Shown piece by piece: positions 48,831 through 58,511 of a stretch of DNA of 64,000 bases; the stretch's first letter is position 1, and each line of letters opens with the position of its first letter. The notes beneath the pieces were generated by a model. The model ran no database searches, was not told the origin of the DNA, and saw only the letters and a program-made list of their open reading frames with translations. The position numbers and the translations under genes were made by a program. Origin of the DNA: Sutcliffiella horikoshii (lineage in GTDB: Bacteria > Bacillota > Bacilli > Bacillales > Bacillaceae_I); contig NZ_VTEV01000003.1 of NCBI RefSeq assembly GCF_008180725.1, positions 1,883 through 65,882 of the forward strand, written 5' to 3'.

Positions 48831-49316
48831 ATGAAGTCAATGTTCGGTTTGGAAATTCAATGTGCAGAGGATAAACCGCAATACTTTCAGAACCTTCTCT
48901 TACAACTTAAACAAATAGCCAGTATTTTTGATTCTGATGATAGCATGCTTATTACCGATTCTGCTATGGAGGCTAAAGTCGTAAAAAACATGTTGATGGA
49001 CTGGAGTATACTAGAGGAAACGTATTCACTTTCCCTCATAGAAAATCCAATTGCTACAAGTCTTTTCACCGATTATGGTTTTGTTTCAGAAAAAAACAAT
49101 CATTATTTGTATCAAGATATGATATCCATATTTAGAATTGAAAGCGGTAAACAAGTTAATATTGATATGTTTCTCATTCAGTTGGAGGAATCAATTATTG
49201 CTATAGAGGAACAATATAAGAAATCCTATATCATCGATAAAGAAAATAAAGAATTTATGCAGAAAGTGGCTCGAGCATATGACATAGAAGTGTCAATTTT
49301 TGACCTCGACAAATAG
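48831..49316 (+). CDS. Hypothetical protein divergent from yqgX
   Basis: 161 aa from the ATG at 48831 (AAAGGAAATTG ahead). Begins MKSMFGLEIQCAEDKPQYFQ, mostly helical, with no membrane or signal segment and an acidic composition. It has IEEQYKKSYIIDKENKEFMQ near the end. I do not recognise a family. It sits between yqgX and yqgW. Confidence 0.65.
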   Translation: MKSMFGLEIQCAEDKPQYFQNLLLQLKQIASIFDSDDSMLITDSAMEAKVVKNMLMDWSILEETYSLSLIENPIATSLFTDYGFVSEKNNHYLYQDMISIFRIESGKQVNIDMFLIQLEESIIAIEEQYKKSYIIDKENKEFMQKVARAYDIEVSIFDLDK

Positions 49317-49429
49317 TGAGAAAACATTTAAAATGTAAATGGAGTGTAGTGTAATGTTCCATTACATACTTATTTTACGGAATTTCTTTCAAATAGAAAT
49401 GGAAATGATCTCTGAAAGGGGCGTTAACC

Positions 49430-49603
49430 TTGCCATTAGTTATTATTTTTGGACTTGTAACACTTTTATGCGTATTTGGACTTGTCCGTTCCCTTAAAGA
49501 AAAAAACTTCTTAGCAGTTCTTTTCGCATTTGGAACAGTTGCAGTTTTTGGTTGGTTTACGGTAATGACTGTCATTGAACATGGTTACCCGGTAGCACAT
49601 TAA
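49430..49603 (+). CDS. yqgW: DUF2759 membrane protein YqgW
   Basis: 57 aa from a TTG at 49430 (GAAAGGGGCG ahead). Begins MPLVIIFGLVTLLCVFGLVR and continues SLKEKNFLAVLFAFGTVAVF GWFTVMTVIEHG. Two membrane helices in the DUF2759 pattern. Function unknown. Followed by a strong terminator. Confidence 0.85.
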   Translation: MPLVIIFGLVTLLCVFGLVRSLKEKNFLAVLFAFGTVAVFGWFTVMTVIEHGYPVAH

Positions 49604-49616
49604 TTTACTAAGACAA

Positions 49617-49658
49617 GAAAAAGAGTATCCACCCGTTCTGGGAGGGATACTCTTTTTT
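49617..49658 (+). terminator. Terminator after yqgW
   Basis: AAAGAGTATCC and GGATACTCTTTTTT arms on the + strand. Confidence 0.9.
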
Positions 49659-49761
49659 GTGTGGAGTGAAATATTTAAACCAAAATCTAAATGCTGAATA
49701 TACTATATTCAAGGATTTAAGGAAATACTATAAATAGAAAATTTGTAGGAGGGTGATATGG

Positions 49762-49890
49762 TTGGCATTAAGAACATTGTGCGGTAGTTGCAGTGGGACA
49801 GGGAGAAGGAAGCTCTTCATACTGCCCTTCTATAAGAAATGTAACAAATGTAAAGGACAAGGCCGCTTAACAAAAAGTTTCTATATTTAA
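49762..49890 (+). CDS. Tiny DnaJ-type zinc-finger protein (42 aa)
   Basis: TTG start at 49762 after AGGAGGGTG. Sequence begins MALRTLCGSCSGTGRRKLFI, then LPFYKKCNKCKGQGRLTKSF. Two CxxCxGxG repeats, one full zinc centre of the DnaJ type. An ATG in another frame at 49759 has an early stop. Similar stand-alone proteins occur in other Bacillus genomes; role unknown. Confidence 0.7.
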   Translation: MALRTLCGSCSGTGRRKLFILPFYKKCNKCKGQGRLTKSFYI

Positions 49891-49901
49891 TTAGATAGAA
49901 T

Positions 49902-49948
49902 GAAAAAATGCCAGCGCATCTCACACTTGAAGTGCCTGGCATTTTTTC
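49902..49948. terminator. Bidirectional terminator
   Basis: AAAAAATGCCAG and CTGGCATTTTTT arms. Serves the zinc-finger gene and yqgV. Confidence 0.85.
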
Positions 49949-49950
49949 AT

Positions 49951-50265
49951 TTATTTTAAGCGTTTAGATTCCACTGCGCGCAGCTTATCTTCCATTTGTA
50001 CACTTTTGTCCCTGCGATCATCTATCCTAATGTTGGTCGCTACTCGATGAAGGCCTTTTTGGAACGGCGCTTCGTGGATAACTTGTACCACGTGCAATAA
50101 TGTCGGGAGCTCTCCCTCTATAATGGTGCTCATCGGAGTTAATTTATAGTTGATTTTTCCTTCTTTTTTAAATCCCTCTAATATATCTTGAATATCTGCA
50201 ACATAGTCACTTACACTTGGCCCATTGGTTCCAATAGGTATAACGGTGACATCAACAATTGCCAT
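49951..50265 (-). CDS. yqgV: MTH1187/YqgV thiamine-binding-like protein
   Basis: 104 aa. MAIVDVTVIPIGTNGPSVSD, YVADIQDILEGFKKEGKINY, TPMSTIIEGELPTLLHVVQV. Typical of the YkoF/MTH1187 family, small proteins that bind thiamine-like compounds. The partner is unknown. Confidence 0.88.
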   Translation of the reverse strand: MAIVDVTVIPIGTNGPSVSDYVADIQDILEGFKKEGKINYKLTPMSTIIEGELPTLLHVVQVIHEAPFQKGLHRVATNIRIDDRRDKSVQMEDKLRAVESKRLK

Positions 50266-50283
50266 TCTTTTTACACCCCTCTT

Positions 50284-51408
50284 TTAGGATAATTCCACTA
50301 GATTTACTATTTCCTTTGTTGAAGGAATTATTAATTGCTCTAATTGATAACCGTATAAACAATAGATGCCGTTTGGAGAACATTTCAATGGTTTGTTCTC
50401 CATATCTTTTGCGAGAACCTTTTTCTCTCCACTTGTGGTATCGAATGAAATGAATTGAAAGCCTTCGGTATATCCATCTGCATTCCCAGCACGATTCGAT
50501 TCAAATGTATAAAACATTTTTGAGTTTTCTACAAAATCATAATAAGGAATAAAGTAATTGGAATATAAAGTGAGTAAGGGCGCTTCATAGGATTGAGTAT
50601 CTTCCAAGTCAGGATATCGCGAAAACGTATAGGAGGCGATACCTCCATCATCCACTGCCCCAACGCTAAGAAGTAGGTTTTCATAGGAATGAAACATTAC
50701 GACGCTTTCCTTAAGCTGCTTCTTTTCTTGCGTAGTTACGTTCAATGCATTAAGCGGAGCTTCCAAGGCAGGCATATCTTGGTTCCAATCTATAAAACCT
50801 AAATCTTCATCTGAAAGCCATTGTACAAAAGGGTCTGTTACATCTTGTTTTAACATACTTTTGTTTTTAACATCAAGCAAAAAGCTGTCATAAGACCAGT
50901 CCTCCTTAAATGAGGAAACAACTAGCTGTTGACCAGAAATGGGATTCCACGAAAAAACAATATCTATGGAGTTATCAAATTGCCATTCTGCAAGTTCTTC
51001 TCCTTTATCAGATAGAACCCTTAACTTCCCTTCTGTAGTGGAAACGGCAGATCGAACAAGAAACATTTCATACGTCTTATTCGCTTCTACTGACATTATC
51101 AGCTCTTCAGATTTATAAAATACATCTGTTTCACCGGAAACCAGATCAAAGGAATGAACGATAGAACCTGTTCCATCGTTAACAATATATAATATGGTTT
51201 CATCATTCAACCATTCTGAAACAGCACTAAATTGATCAAAGGGTATAGAGAGCTTTTTCTCATTATGAAAGTTTAATGGTTTGAAAGGTTTTTGTTTTTC
51301 CTGATTTGAGAGAGTAGGTGCGTTACTAACTTCCTTGGGGTGAGAAGGAGATTGACATCCTAACAACATACAAATTATGATACAGACTACCCAAAAATTC
51401 TTTTTCAT
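50284..51408 (-). CDS. yqgU: Lipoprotein YqgU
   Basis: 374 aa. Lipoprotein signal MKKNFWVVCIIICMLLGCQS, lipid Cys at residue 18. The body appears to be a beta-propeller (IVHSFDLVSGETDVFYKSEE, LDVKNKSMLKQDVTDPFVQW and similar strands). Position and length fit YqgU of B. subtilis. Function unknown. Head of a short unit with yqgV. Confidence 0.75.
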   Translation of the reverse strand: MKKNFWVVCIIICMLLGCQSPSHPKEVSNAPTLSNQEKQKPFKPLNFHNEKKLSIPFDQFSAVSEWLNDETILYIVNDGTGSIVHSFDLVSGETDVFYKSEELIMSVEANKTYEMFLVRSAVSTTEGKLRVLSDKGEELAEWQFDNSIDIVFSWNPISGQQLVVSSFKEDWSYDSFLLDVKNKSMLKQDVTDPFVQWLSDEDLGFIDWNQDMPALEAPLNALNVTTQEKKQLKESVVMFHSYENLLLSVGAVDDGGIASYTFSRYPDLEDTQSYEAPLLTLYSNYFIPYYDFVENSKMFYTFESNRAGNADGYTEGFQFISFDTTSGEKKVLAKDMENKPLKCSPNGIYCLYGYQLEQLIIPSTKEIVNLVELS

Positions 51409-51510
51409 TGCACCCCTCCTTTTTTCCTATCTTAATAACGATTATGAGGCAGGAAAGGTTTCAATACAAGCTAAAAAAAATAATATTCCTACAGTAATAA
51501 TTTTCATCTC

Positions 51511-51543
51511 AAAAAAAACGGCAAGCTGGCTGCTTTGCCGTTT
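51511..51543 (-). terminator. Terminator after yqgT
   Basis: AAACGGCAA and TTGCCGTTT arms with TTTTTT on the minus strand. Begins at the yqgT stop. Confidence 0.88.
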
Positions 51544-52741
51544 AAGTGTATAAGGAAGCTAAGAAAATACCGAGGGTTTTTTGATAAATAGTGTCGTATT
51601 GGGACAGTGGAAGGGGATTAATTCCTTTACCTAGTTCCAATGTAAAGCCGGGCTTTTTATATTCCTGAATGAACCAATCTTTAAATCCAGCGTGACTGTC
51701 AACATAACGGACGCTTTTATAGGTACTGACCCTCTCAAATTCCTGAGCGATCCTTTCACTTTCCTTAGGTTCCATCCCTTCATATCCCCAGTAGAACTCT
51801 TCTCCTTGGGTGTGAACAGCAATCACTTTATTGAAGTCTTCTTTATCGGCCAGGTTTGCCATTGCCACTGCTTCAGGCTCAGTCAATGGCAGGTCACCTG
51901 GATAATCTCTAGGAGAAGGAACTTTCTCTTCTTTTCTAACCTTTTCAATTTTCCAGTTGGCAGGGAAATGTTTATTTAAATCTATTCCCCTAATGTTTGC
52001 CTTCCAACCTAAATAATCAGGACGATCAAGATTAATACTTTCCACAAGTTCCTTGTATGGTGTTTCAGCTGGAGGGCCATTTAGTACAAGATCTACTCCA
52101 TCAGGGTTTACCATCGGCACAACGGAAAGCTCTGATTGTTCATAAAGAGGTGTGCAAGAGATTCCTCTTAGTGGGGTAAAGTTTGTTAAACATCTAAGGT
52201 AATCATTGAGTAAATTCATAATTACTGCACTAGTAATCCATTCGTTTGCATGAAAACTGCCATTCCAATGTATTTTATTTTTCCCTTTCCCTAATCGAAT
52301 GTGATGCAGTGGTTTTCCCATCACAGATTGTCCAATAGAAGTGCATTGAATAAATGGATATATGTCCTTTAGCTTTTCAATGTCATTTTTTAATGATTGA
52401 TAATCGTATCGCTTTTTAGGATTCACTATGTTTTGTGTCATTCTATGTGGGATGTTCAGAACATCTCCAGTTTTTAAACGAGCAAAATCTTTATCTTGAT
52501 TTAATAACAGCATACAATCTGGTGACAGATTTAGTTTTTGAGCGATTGTATGGATGGTCTCGTATTTTTGAATTCTATGATCTCTAGATACATAACCCGG
52601 AATAGCTATTTCTTCATCCATTTTAAGGGGTTCTGAACTAGATGATGTTGCAGGGTTGGAATCGCATATTAAATCCAATGGCACCCCAAATAATTGGCCA
52701 TAGTACCATAATGAGTCCCCTTTTCTTGCCAAGACCTTCAT
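51542..52741 (-). CDS. yqgT: Gamma-D-glutamyl-L-diamino acid endopeptidase YqgT (M14)
   Basis: 399 aa. Two N-terminal LysM domains (residues 1-100; ARKGDSLWYYGQLFGVPLDL and KYETIHTIAQKLNLSPDCML) and an M14 carboxypeptidase-like zinc domain: HWNGSFHANEWITSAVIMNL (zinc HxxE), VVPMVNPDGVDLVLNGPP, GIDLNKHFPANW, and the catalytic Glu of FTLELGKG. It hydrolyses peptidoglycan peptides, as in YqgT/endopeptidase I. No signal peptide is seen. Confidence 0.9.
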   Translation of the reverse strand: MKVLARKGDSLWYYGQLFGVPLDLICDSNPATSSSSEPLKMDEEIAIPGYVSRDHRIQKYETIHTIAQKLNLSPDCMLLLNQDKDFARLKTGDVLNIPHRMTQNIVNPKKRYDYQSLKNDIEKLKDIYPFIQCTSIGQSVMGKPLHHIRLGKGKNKIHWNGSFHANEWITSAVIMNLLNDYLRCLTNFTPLRGISCTPLYEQSELSVVPMVNPDGVDLVLNGPPAETPYKELVESINLDRPDYLGWKANIRGIDLNKHFPANWKIEKVRKEEKVPSPRDYPGDLPLTEPEAVAMANLADKEDFNKVIAVHTQGEEFYWGYEGMEPKESERIAQEFERVSTYKSVRYVDSHAGFKDWFIQEYKKPGFTLELGKGINPLPLSQYDTIYQKTLGIFLASLYT

Positions 52742-52824
52742 TCTAAATCACCGCCCACCATTAGCATTTATACTAATCCATATGGTGATAGGGTAAAATT
52801 TAGAACGATAAGTAGATGTATAAT

Positions 52825-52865
52825 GAAAAAACACCGAAAAGCAATTAACCTGCCTTCGGTGTTTT
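52825..52865 (-). terminator. Terminator after yqgS
   Basis: AAAACACCGAA and TTCGGTGTTTTTT arms on the minus strand. Confidence 0.88.
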
Positions 52866-52869
52866 GTAT

Positions 52870-54765
52870 TTATTCTTCCAATTTACTATCGTCCATTTGA
52901 ATGGATGTTCCATCATAGAAACGAAGCAAATCTCCATAAACGATTTCATCGGAATATTGAAGCTCTTTTTTCGCTTTTTCCATGTAAGGCTCACATGCAG
53001 ACTGGTCTGTCTCTTGTTCAGTTTCCTTATCATAGCAAGCGTTTTTTGCATATACCACTTTGTCTGTTACAAAGCTACCGTCACGGAAAACTACAAAATT
53101 ATTTCTGTCTTCGGAGAAGAGATCTGCACCGAATTGAATATCATTTTTCGTTTCCATTCCAAGTAAATGTTTGATAGTAGGCTTAAGGTCAATCTGTCCA
53201 CCAACAGTATCAAATTCTTTCGGATTTTTATCCGTTACACCAGGGATGTGAACGAACATTGGCACACGCTGCAATTGAGCATTTTCAAAAGGAGTTATCT
53301 CTTTTCCTAAATACTGGCTCATTGCTTCATTATGGTTTTCAGAGATACCATAATGATCTCCGTACAGGATGATGATGGAATCTTCATAAAGACCTGATTT
53401 CTTTAACTCATCAAAAAGCACTTTAATTGATTCGTCACTATATCTTACTGTAGGGAAATAACGGTTCAAGGTACGACTGTTAGAATCGAATTCATCTACA
53501 AATTTATCTTCTTCATCCAAGACAAATGGGAAGTGATTGGTTAACGTGATAAATTTAGCATAAAAAGGTTTTTCTAAATCCTGCATGTATGGGATGGATT
53601 GTTGGAAAAACTCAATATCCTTTAAACCCCAACCTACAGAGTTTTCGTCGTTTACATCATAACTTTCAATATCGAAGAATTGGTCATATCCAAGTGACTT
53701 ATACATTACATCGCGGTTCCAGAAACTTTTGTTATTTGCATGGAAAGTAACCGGTGTATAACCTTCTTCTTTAATTACGTTAGGTGTTGCTGTATGGAAA
53801 TCATTTGTTCCATGAGTGAAGAACACGGCACCGCGTCCTACAGGGTATAAGGAATTATCTAATAAAAATTCAGAGTCAGATGTTTTCCCTTGACCTGTTT
53901 GATGAAAGAAGTTATTGAAATAATAACTTTGGTCTTTTAATTCATTTAGGAACGGAGTGATCGGCTCACCGTTGATTTCCTTATCAATAACAAAGGATTG
54001 CATGGATTCTAATTTAACTACAATGACATTTTTGCCTTTTGCAATTCCATAAAGATCGTCATTCGGTGCTTTATAGCTAGCATTAATATAGTTTTGAATT
54101 TCAGCCAGTTCGCTTCCATCCGCCATCGCACGTTGTGCACGAGTTTTGGACTGGATAACAGCATCGTACACATGATAATTGTACGTACCCAAGTTTTTCA
54201 CAAGAATTTCACGGTCAAATGTACGAGTCAATAATTGAGGTCTTTCTGTTTCAGCTAAACCTAGATTGAAAAGAAAAATACCTACAATGGATAAGAAGTA
54301 CATCTTGCGAACTTTCGGTCTCCACGTGCTCATGCTCACAAATGATGGAGTCCACTTTGCAATGGCAATCAGAATAATTACATCAGTGAACATCAGTAAG
54401 TCAACCGGAGTCATTAGTTCTGTAATACTACCGCCTAGATCACTCATGTTACCTGATTGGAAAAGTAAAGGTATGGTGATGAAATCATTAAAGAAGCGGT
54501 AATAGACTGCATTTGCATAAAGTACAAACGAAACGATAAAACTTGTAATAATCAGGTATCGCTTCATCCCCTTTTCTTTAAAGAAGAGGGCAAAACCGGC
54601 AATAAGCAAAATAAAGCTTAATGGGTTAATAAATAAAATAAACTCTTGTTTTAGGGATTCAATTGTAATGTTAAAACTTGTTTTATATACGATATACGTT
54701 TTTATCCAAAGCAGGACAACTGCAATTAGGATAAAAGGCACTTTAGATTTAAAGGCTTGCTTCAT
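52870..54765 (-). CDS. yqgS: Lipoteichoic acid synthase YqgS (LtaS family)
   Basis: 631 aa from the ATG at 54765 with AAGGAGG ahead; a longer frame to 54873 would cover that ribosome site. Five membrane segments in the first 200 residues. The extracellular sulfatase-like domain has [11 protein letters not shown] (metal-ligand Glu 253) and [13 protein letters not shown] with the catalytic Thr (about 295), then [17 protein letters not shown]. It transfers glycerol phosphate to the growing chain. A paralogue of LtaS; yqgS is a minor one in B. subtilis. The gap 54766-55161 holds only a terminator. Confidence 0.9.
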   Translation of the reverse strand: MKQAFKSKVPFILIAVVLLWIKTYIVYKTSFNITIESLKQEFILFINPLSFILLIAGFALFFKEKGMKRYLIITSFIVSFVLYANAVYYRFFNDFITIPLLFQSGNMSDLGGSITELMTPVDLLMFTDVIILIAIAKWTPSFVSMSTWRPKVRKMYFLSIVGIFLFNLGLAETERPQLLTRTFDREILVKNLGTYNYHVYDAVIQSKTRAQRAMADGSELAEIQNYINASYKAPNDDLYGIAKGKNVIVVKLESMQSFVIDKEINGEPITPFLNELKDQSYYFNNFFHQTGQGKTSDSEFLLDNSLYPVGRGAVFFTHGTNDFHTATPNVIKEEGYTPVTFHANNKSFWNRDVMYKSLGYDQFFDIESYDVNDENSVGWGLKDIEFFQQSIPYMQDLEKPFYAKFITLTNHFPFVLDEEDKFVDEFDSNSRTLNRYFPTVRYSDESIKVLFDELKKSGLYEDSIIILYGDHYGISENHNEAMSQYLGKEITPFENAQLQRVPMFVHIPGVTDKNPKEFDTVGGQIDLKPTIKHLLGMETKNDIQFGADLFSEDRNNFVVFRDGSFVTDKVVYAKNACYDKETEQETDQSACEPYMEKAKKELQYSDEIVYGDLLRFYDGTSIQMDDSKLEE

Positions 54766-55057
54766 CTTTTTTACCTCCTTATAGCAAAGACAGGGAAGCT
54801 CTTTATTAGTTCGGTATTTATTATTATTGTTTAAAAAACTTTTTAGATGTATCCATGACCAACTTTTCATCACTCAAAAAATTTGGCTACGACATATCTT
54901 AAAACTTTTTTTACAAAAAATCAATGGATAATTAATACTGTATTTATATTAAAGAGCTAGAATAATAGTCTTGGCGTTGTTTGCAACTATATATAATAGA
55001 CGCGGTACAAGCCGAAAAGTTTCAAAAAACAAAGATGTTTTTTTATTCAAAATAGTC

Positions 55058-55094
55058 AAACAAAATGGAGGCTTCTATTTAAGAAGCCTCCATT
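55058..55094 (-). terminator. Terminator after glcK
   Basis: AATGGAGGCTTC and GAAGCCTCCATT arms with TTGTTTG on the minus strand. Confidence 0.85.
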
Positions 55095-55161
55095 ACGCGC
55101 TATTCTCGCTTCTTTCTATCTTTTTTACCCAAGAGAAAGAAAGAATAAACTATACACTTTT

Positions 55162-56121
55162 TTACAATTTTGTTTTGGCTAGGTAAGCCGCTCCGATTAC
55201 CCCGGCATCATTTCCTAAAGTTGCTTCAGCAATTTTCACGCCAACCTTGGTTCTTGAAAATAAGTATTTTACAAAATGATGACGAACTGGATCTAATAAT
55301 TTATCTCCTGCTTTTGATACTCCCCCACCAATAACAATTTTCTCCGGGTTCATGGCGTTTGCCAAATTTGCTAGAGCCAATCCTAAATAAGAAGAGACTT
55401 TATCGACTACGTATTTCGAAATTTCTTCTTTAGCATCAGCCTGTTCAAAAATTAACTTTGCTGTTAATCCTTCTTGTTGTGCTAACTCTTCCAGCTTACT
55501 ACCAGGATTTTTTTCCATTGCTTCTTTAGCTAGACGAACAATTCCAGTTGCAGATGCAATCGTTTCTAGACACCCTGTTTTTCCACAGTTGCAAGGTGCT
55601 CCACCTTCTGGGATTACGGTAATATGCCCTATTTCTCCGCCTGCTCCGTTTATGCCATGCACAATTTCTCCATTGGTAATAATACCGCCGCCAACTCCCG
55701 TTCCAAGGGTAACACAAATGAGATCCTTAGAACCTTCACCGGCACCTTTCCACATCTCCCCGATTGCAGCAAGGTTCGCGTCATTATCAACCACTACAGG
55801 CAATCCAGTTTCTACTTCTAATAGATCTTTAAGGGGATAGTTTTCCCAACCTAAGTTAACTGCTTCATATATTAAACCTGTTGTCATATTGACTGGACCT
55901 GGCGCACCCATTCCAAGTGCTTTTAATTTTGATTTTGACTCGCCAAGTTCTTCTAATTTACTATCTATCGCTTTTGCAATATCTGTTGTGATATTTTTTC
56001 CTTTTTCACTTATATCCGTAACAATCTCCCATTTGTGAGCGATTTCACCGTATTGTGTAATAAACGCCATTTTTATCGTTGTGCCCCCTAAGTCGACACC
56101 CACTAACCATTTGTTTTCCAT
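55162..56121 (-). CDS. glcK: Glucokinase GlcK (ROK family)
   Basis: 319 aa from the ATG at 56121 (AAAAGGTG ahead). [87 protein letters not shown], and the zinc-binding [14 protein letters not shown] motif. It phosphorylates glucose with ATP in the cytosol. Follows yqgQ directly, as in B. subtilis. Confidence 0.95.
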   Translation of the reverse strand: MENKWLVGVDLGGTTIKMAFITQYGEIAHKWEIVTDISEKGKNITTDIAKAIDSKLEELGESKSKLKALGMGAPGPVNMTTGLIYEAVNLGWENYPLKDLLEVETGLPVVVDNDANLAAIGEMWKGAGEGSKDLICVTLGTGVGGGIITNGEIVHGINGAGGEIGHITVIPEGGAPCNCGKTGCLETIASATGIVRLAKEAMEKNPGSKLEELAQQEGLTAKLIFEQADAKEEISKYVVDKVSSYLGLALANLANAMNPEKIVIGGGVSKAGDKLLDPVRHHFVKYLFSRTKVGVKIAEATLGNDAGVIGAAYLAKTKL

Positions 56122-56137
56122 TTGTTTCACCTTTTCT

Positions 56138-56329
56138 TTATCTTAATTTGGATAATTCTTGTCGCAGGATGATCATGGCGGACTGGAATACACTTGCGTC
56201 CAGTACTCCTGAGCGATAGAGCTCCCTTATTTCATCTTCCATTAGCTCTAGATCTGCTATTTTGTCACCTGTGTAGATAAAGGCTCCATAGCTTTTTAAG
56301 AGTTGTCTTATGTCAAACATTGTTTTCAT
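56138..56329 (-). CDS. yqgQ: YqgQ (DUF910)
   Basis: 63 aa. [63 protein letters not shown]910/YqgQ pattern; three helices. Binds nucleic acid in a structural study of the family, as far as I recall. Cotranscribed with glcK, 16 bases apart. Confidence 0.92.
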   Translation of the reverse strand: MKTMFDIRQLLKSYGAFIYTGDKIADLELMEDEIRELYRSGVLDASVFQSAMIILRQELSKLR

Positions 56330-56470
56330 GACTTCACCTTTTCTGCTTTACTAGTTGAAAGGGTTTACGCTCCATTTTTAGTATATAGGATTCACTTGCG
56401 ACGTCAAGGAAGAAAACATAAGAATACCCCACTTGGTCCTATCAATTCTCAGAACTTTAGTAGAATGGTT

Positions 56471-56662
56471 AACCGCCGCTGTAGATTTCCGCAAATGGCT
56501 TCGCTTTCCTAGGGGCTGACGAGAGCCTCCTCGGCAAGCCTGCGGGGTCTCCACCTAGCGCTATCTCCCTCAGGACAAGGAAGGCTTCGACAGCGAAACA
56601 TCGCACGAAGAAAATGCGTAGCATTTTCGAGGAGTCTCCGCCATTTGCTCCAATCCACAGCT
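56471..56662. repeat. Dispersed palindromic repeat, copy D (with insertion)
   Basis: From GCCGCTGTAGATTTCCGC to CCAATCCACAGC, with GAGCCTCCTCG and GCGGGGTCTCC inside and about 55 extra bases near the right side. In the 56330-56890 gap, which has no gene. Confidence 0.85.
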
Positions 56663-56750
56663 AGGAATCACATGTGTGAAAAGTTAATGGTGTTATTACT
56701 TAAACAATTCCGTGGTTTTGTCTTAACCTTAAATGAATGTAGTAAACTTC

Positions 56751-56817
56751 TTGATTGAAGTGGAAGAGCCGTAGACGCACGAGGGCAAGTCAAGCGCTTG
56801 GAACGGAAATCAACAGT
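56751..56817. repeat. Dispersed repeat, decayed inverted copy E
   Basis: TTGATTGAAGTGGAAGAGCC to CGGAAATCAACAG; the centre is mostly gone. About 90 bases from copy D and inverted to it. Confidence 0.65.
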
Positions 56818-56842
56818 ATTAAATGTTTTCTTGATCTTCATG

Positions 56843-56876
56843 AAAAAACGGATGGAACAGGGCCATCCGTTTTTCT
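56843..56876. terminator. Bidirectional terminator after the GerA-family gene
   Basis: AAAAACGGATGG and CCATCCGTTTTT arms. Confidence 0.88.
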
Positions 56877-56890
56877 TTATAAAATTCTTC

Positions 56891-58354
56891 TTATCTATCC
56901 GGATCTTCAGAATGTAGGATTGTAGGCCTTCTGTTTTTCAACGGAATCGGTGATCGTATGATTACATCACGGAATCCTCTGTAGTTGAATGGGATGAATG
57001 GCCATAGGTAGGGAACGTTGTAAGACTTCATCCCCATCAAGAATAGAATGAGAATGACGAGCCCGATCATAAATCCAATTACTCCAAACAGGTAAGTCAA
57101 TAAAAGGAGCACAATCCTAAATAATCTGTTTGCCAAGCTGAGCTCATAACTAGGAGTTGAAAATGTCCCTATAGCAGCAATGGCCAGGTATAAAATTATT
57201 TCTGGTACAAAAAGACCTACTTTTACTGCAACATCCCCTATGAGAATTGCCGCTACTAACCCAAGTGCGGTACCTAGAGAGGTTGGCGTATGAATGGCTG
57301 CCATTCTGAGCATGTCCATACCGATTTCTATAATAAGTATTTGAGCGATTAGAGGAACTTCACCCGTTTCAGTCGGGCCGATATAAGATAATTGTTCAGG
57401 AAGTAATTGTGTATTGGTTGCTAGCAAGTACCATAAAGGCAGAATAAATATGGACGCCCAGACTGCAAGAAATCTAACCAGTCTTAAGTAAGCCCCTACT
57501 ACTGGTTTGTTTCTGTACTCTTCAGCATGTTGAAGATGATGCCAAAAAGTAGCAGGAGTTATGATGACACTAGGAGAACCGTCTACTATTACAAGTACAT
57601 GTCCTTCATATAAATGCGCTGCTGCTGTATCAGGTCTTTCTGTGTATCTGACTGTAGGATAGGGATTCCAGTGTCTTCCTCCTACAAATTCCTCTAGCGT
57701 TTTTTCGGCCATTGGCAGACCATCTGTGTCAATGTTTTGCAATGACTCTTTAATTTTTTCAACCAGATCAGGATCTGCCAGTTCATCCATATAACAGATA
57801 CTAATATCAGTCTTTGACCTTCTTCCAACCTGCAAGTATTCCATTCTGAGTGAACTGTCTCTTATTCTTCTGCGGATTAATGCACAGTTGAATATCATTG
57901 TCTCGACGAAACCATCCCTGGAACCGCGAACCACTCTTTCCATGTCAGGTTCTTCCGGACCTCTGACAGGGTAAGTCCTCGAGTCAATTATGATCGCTTC
58001 CTCCAGACCTTCTACAATGATGACAGTTGGACCTGCAAGGACTTGATCTACAACTGTTTCCAAATCGTCGGTTTTACCAATTTCGACATAAGGTATGTAG
58101 GTCTTTAATAACTTGTCCAGAGGTTTTTCATCAAGATCTTCTGGCAATAGGTCGGATAGAAATTTCATTAAAAAGAGCATGATATCATCTTTACCGAAAC
58201 CATCCACTAGGAACATCCCTATTTTTCTACCTGCATAATGGAGATCTAGAAAGATTAAATCAAAACTTTTATCAACTGCCATTCTTTCTTTTAAATATCC
58301 AACATCTTCATCGAAGTTTCCCGACATTTTTCTAGTTGGTTTATGCCAAGTCAA
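56891..58354 (-). CDS. GerA-family spore germination protein (SpoVAF-like)
   Basis: 487 aa. GerA N-terminal domain (DEDVGYLKERMAVDKSFDLI; VIIVEGLEEAIIIDSRTYPV; RGPEEPDMERVVRGSRDGFV) and the membrane part with GASIxLPLWYLLATN-like FILPLWYLLATNTQLLPEQL and the ALGLVAAILIGDVAVKVGLF helix. This is a typical GerA/SpoVAF architecture. It stands alone rather than in a gerABC or spoVA operon, so the subfamily cannot be fixed. It marks a spore former. Confidence 0.85.
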   Translation of the reverse strand: MTWHKPTRKMSGNFDEDVGYLKERMAVDKSFDLIFLDLHYAGRKIGMFLVDGFGKDDIMLFLMKFLSDLLPEDLDEKPLDKLLKTYIPYVEIGKTDDLETVVDQVLAGPTVIIVEGLEEAIIIDSRTYPVRGPEEPDMERVVRGSRDGFVETMIFNCALIRRRIRDSSLRMEYLQVGRRSKTDISICYMDELADPDLVEKIKESLQNIDTDGLPMAEKTLEEFVGGRHWNPYPTVRYTERPDTAAAHLYEGHVLVIVDGSPSVIITPATFWHHLQHAEEYRNKPVVGAYLRLVRFLAVWASIFILPLWYLLATNTQLLPEQLSYIGPTETGEVPLIAQILIIEIGMDMLRMAAIHTPTSLGTALGLVAAILIGDVAVKVGLFVPEIILYLAIAAIGTFSTPSYELSLANRLFRIVLLLLTYLFGVIGFMIGLVILILFLMGMKSYNVPYLWPFIPFNYRGFRDVIIRSPIPLKNRRPTILHSEDPDR

Positions 58355-58448
58355 AATGATTTCCTCCTAATTCTTCATGTATTAGGTATGAAGTACTTAT
58401 CATCTTTTCATTTTCTGCTAATCCCAATGAAAAAATACAAGATCATAC

Positions 58449-58503
58449 AAAAAAACAGCAGGAACTCCCATCTCAAAGGTATGGTAGTCCTTACTGTTTT
58501 TTC
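58449..58503. terminator. Bidirectional terminator after gluP
   Basis: AAAAAACAG-AGGA... and ...TCCTGCTGTTTTTTT arms read on the minus strand, long imperfect stem. Confidence 0.7.
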
Positions 58504-58511
58504 ATTAAAAT

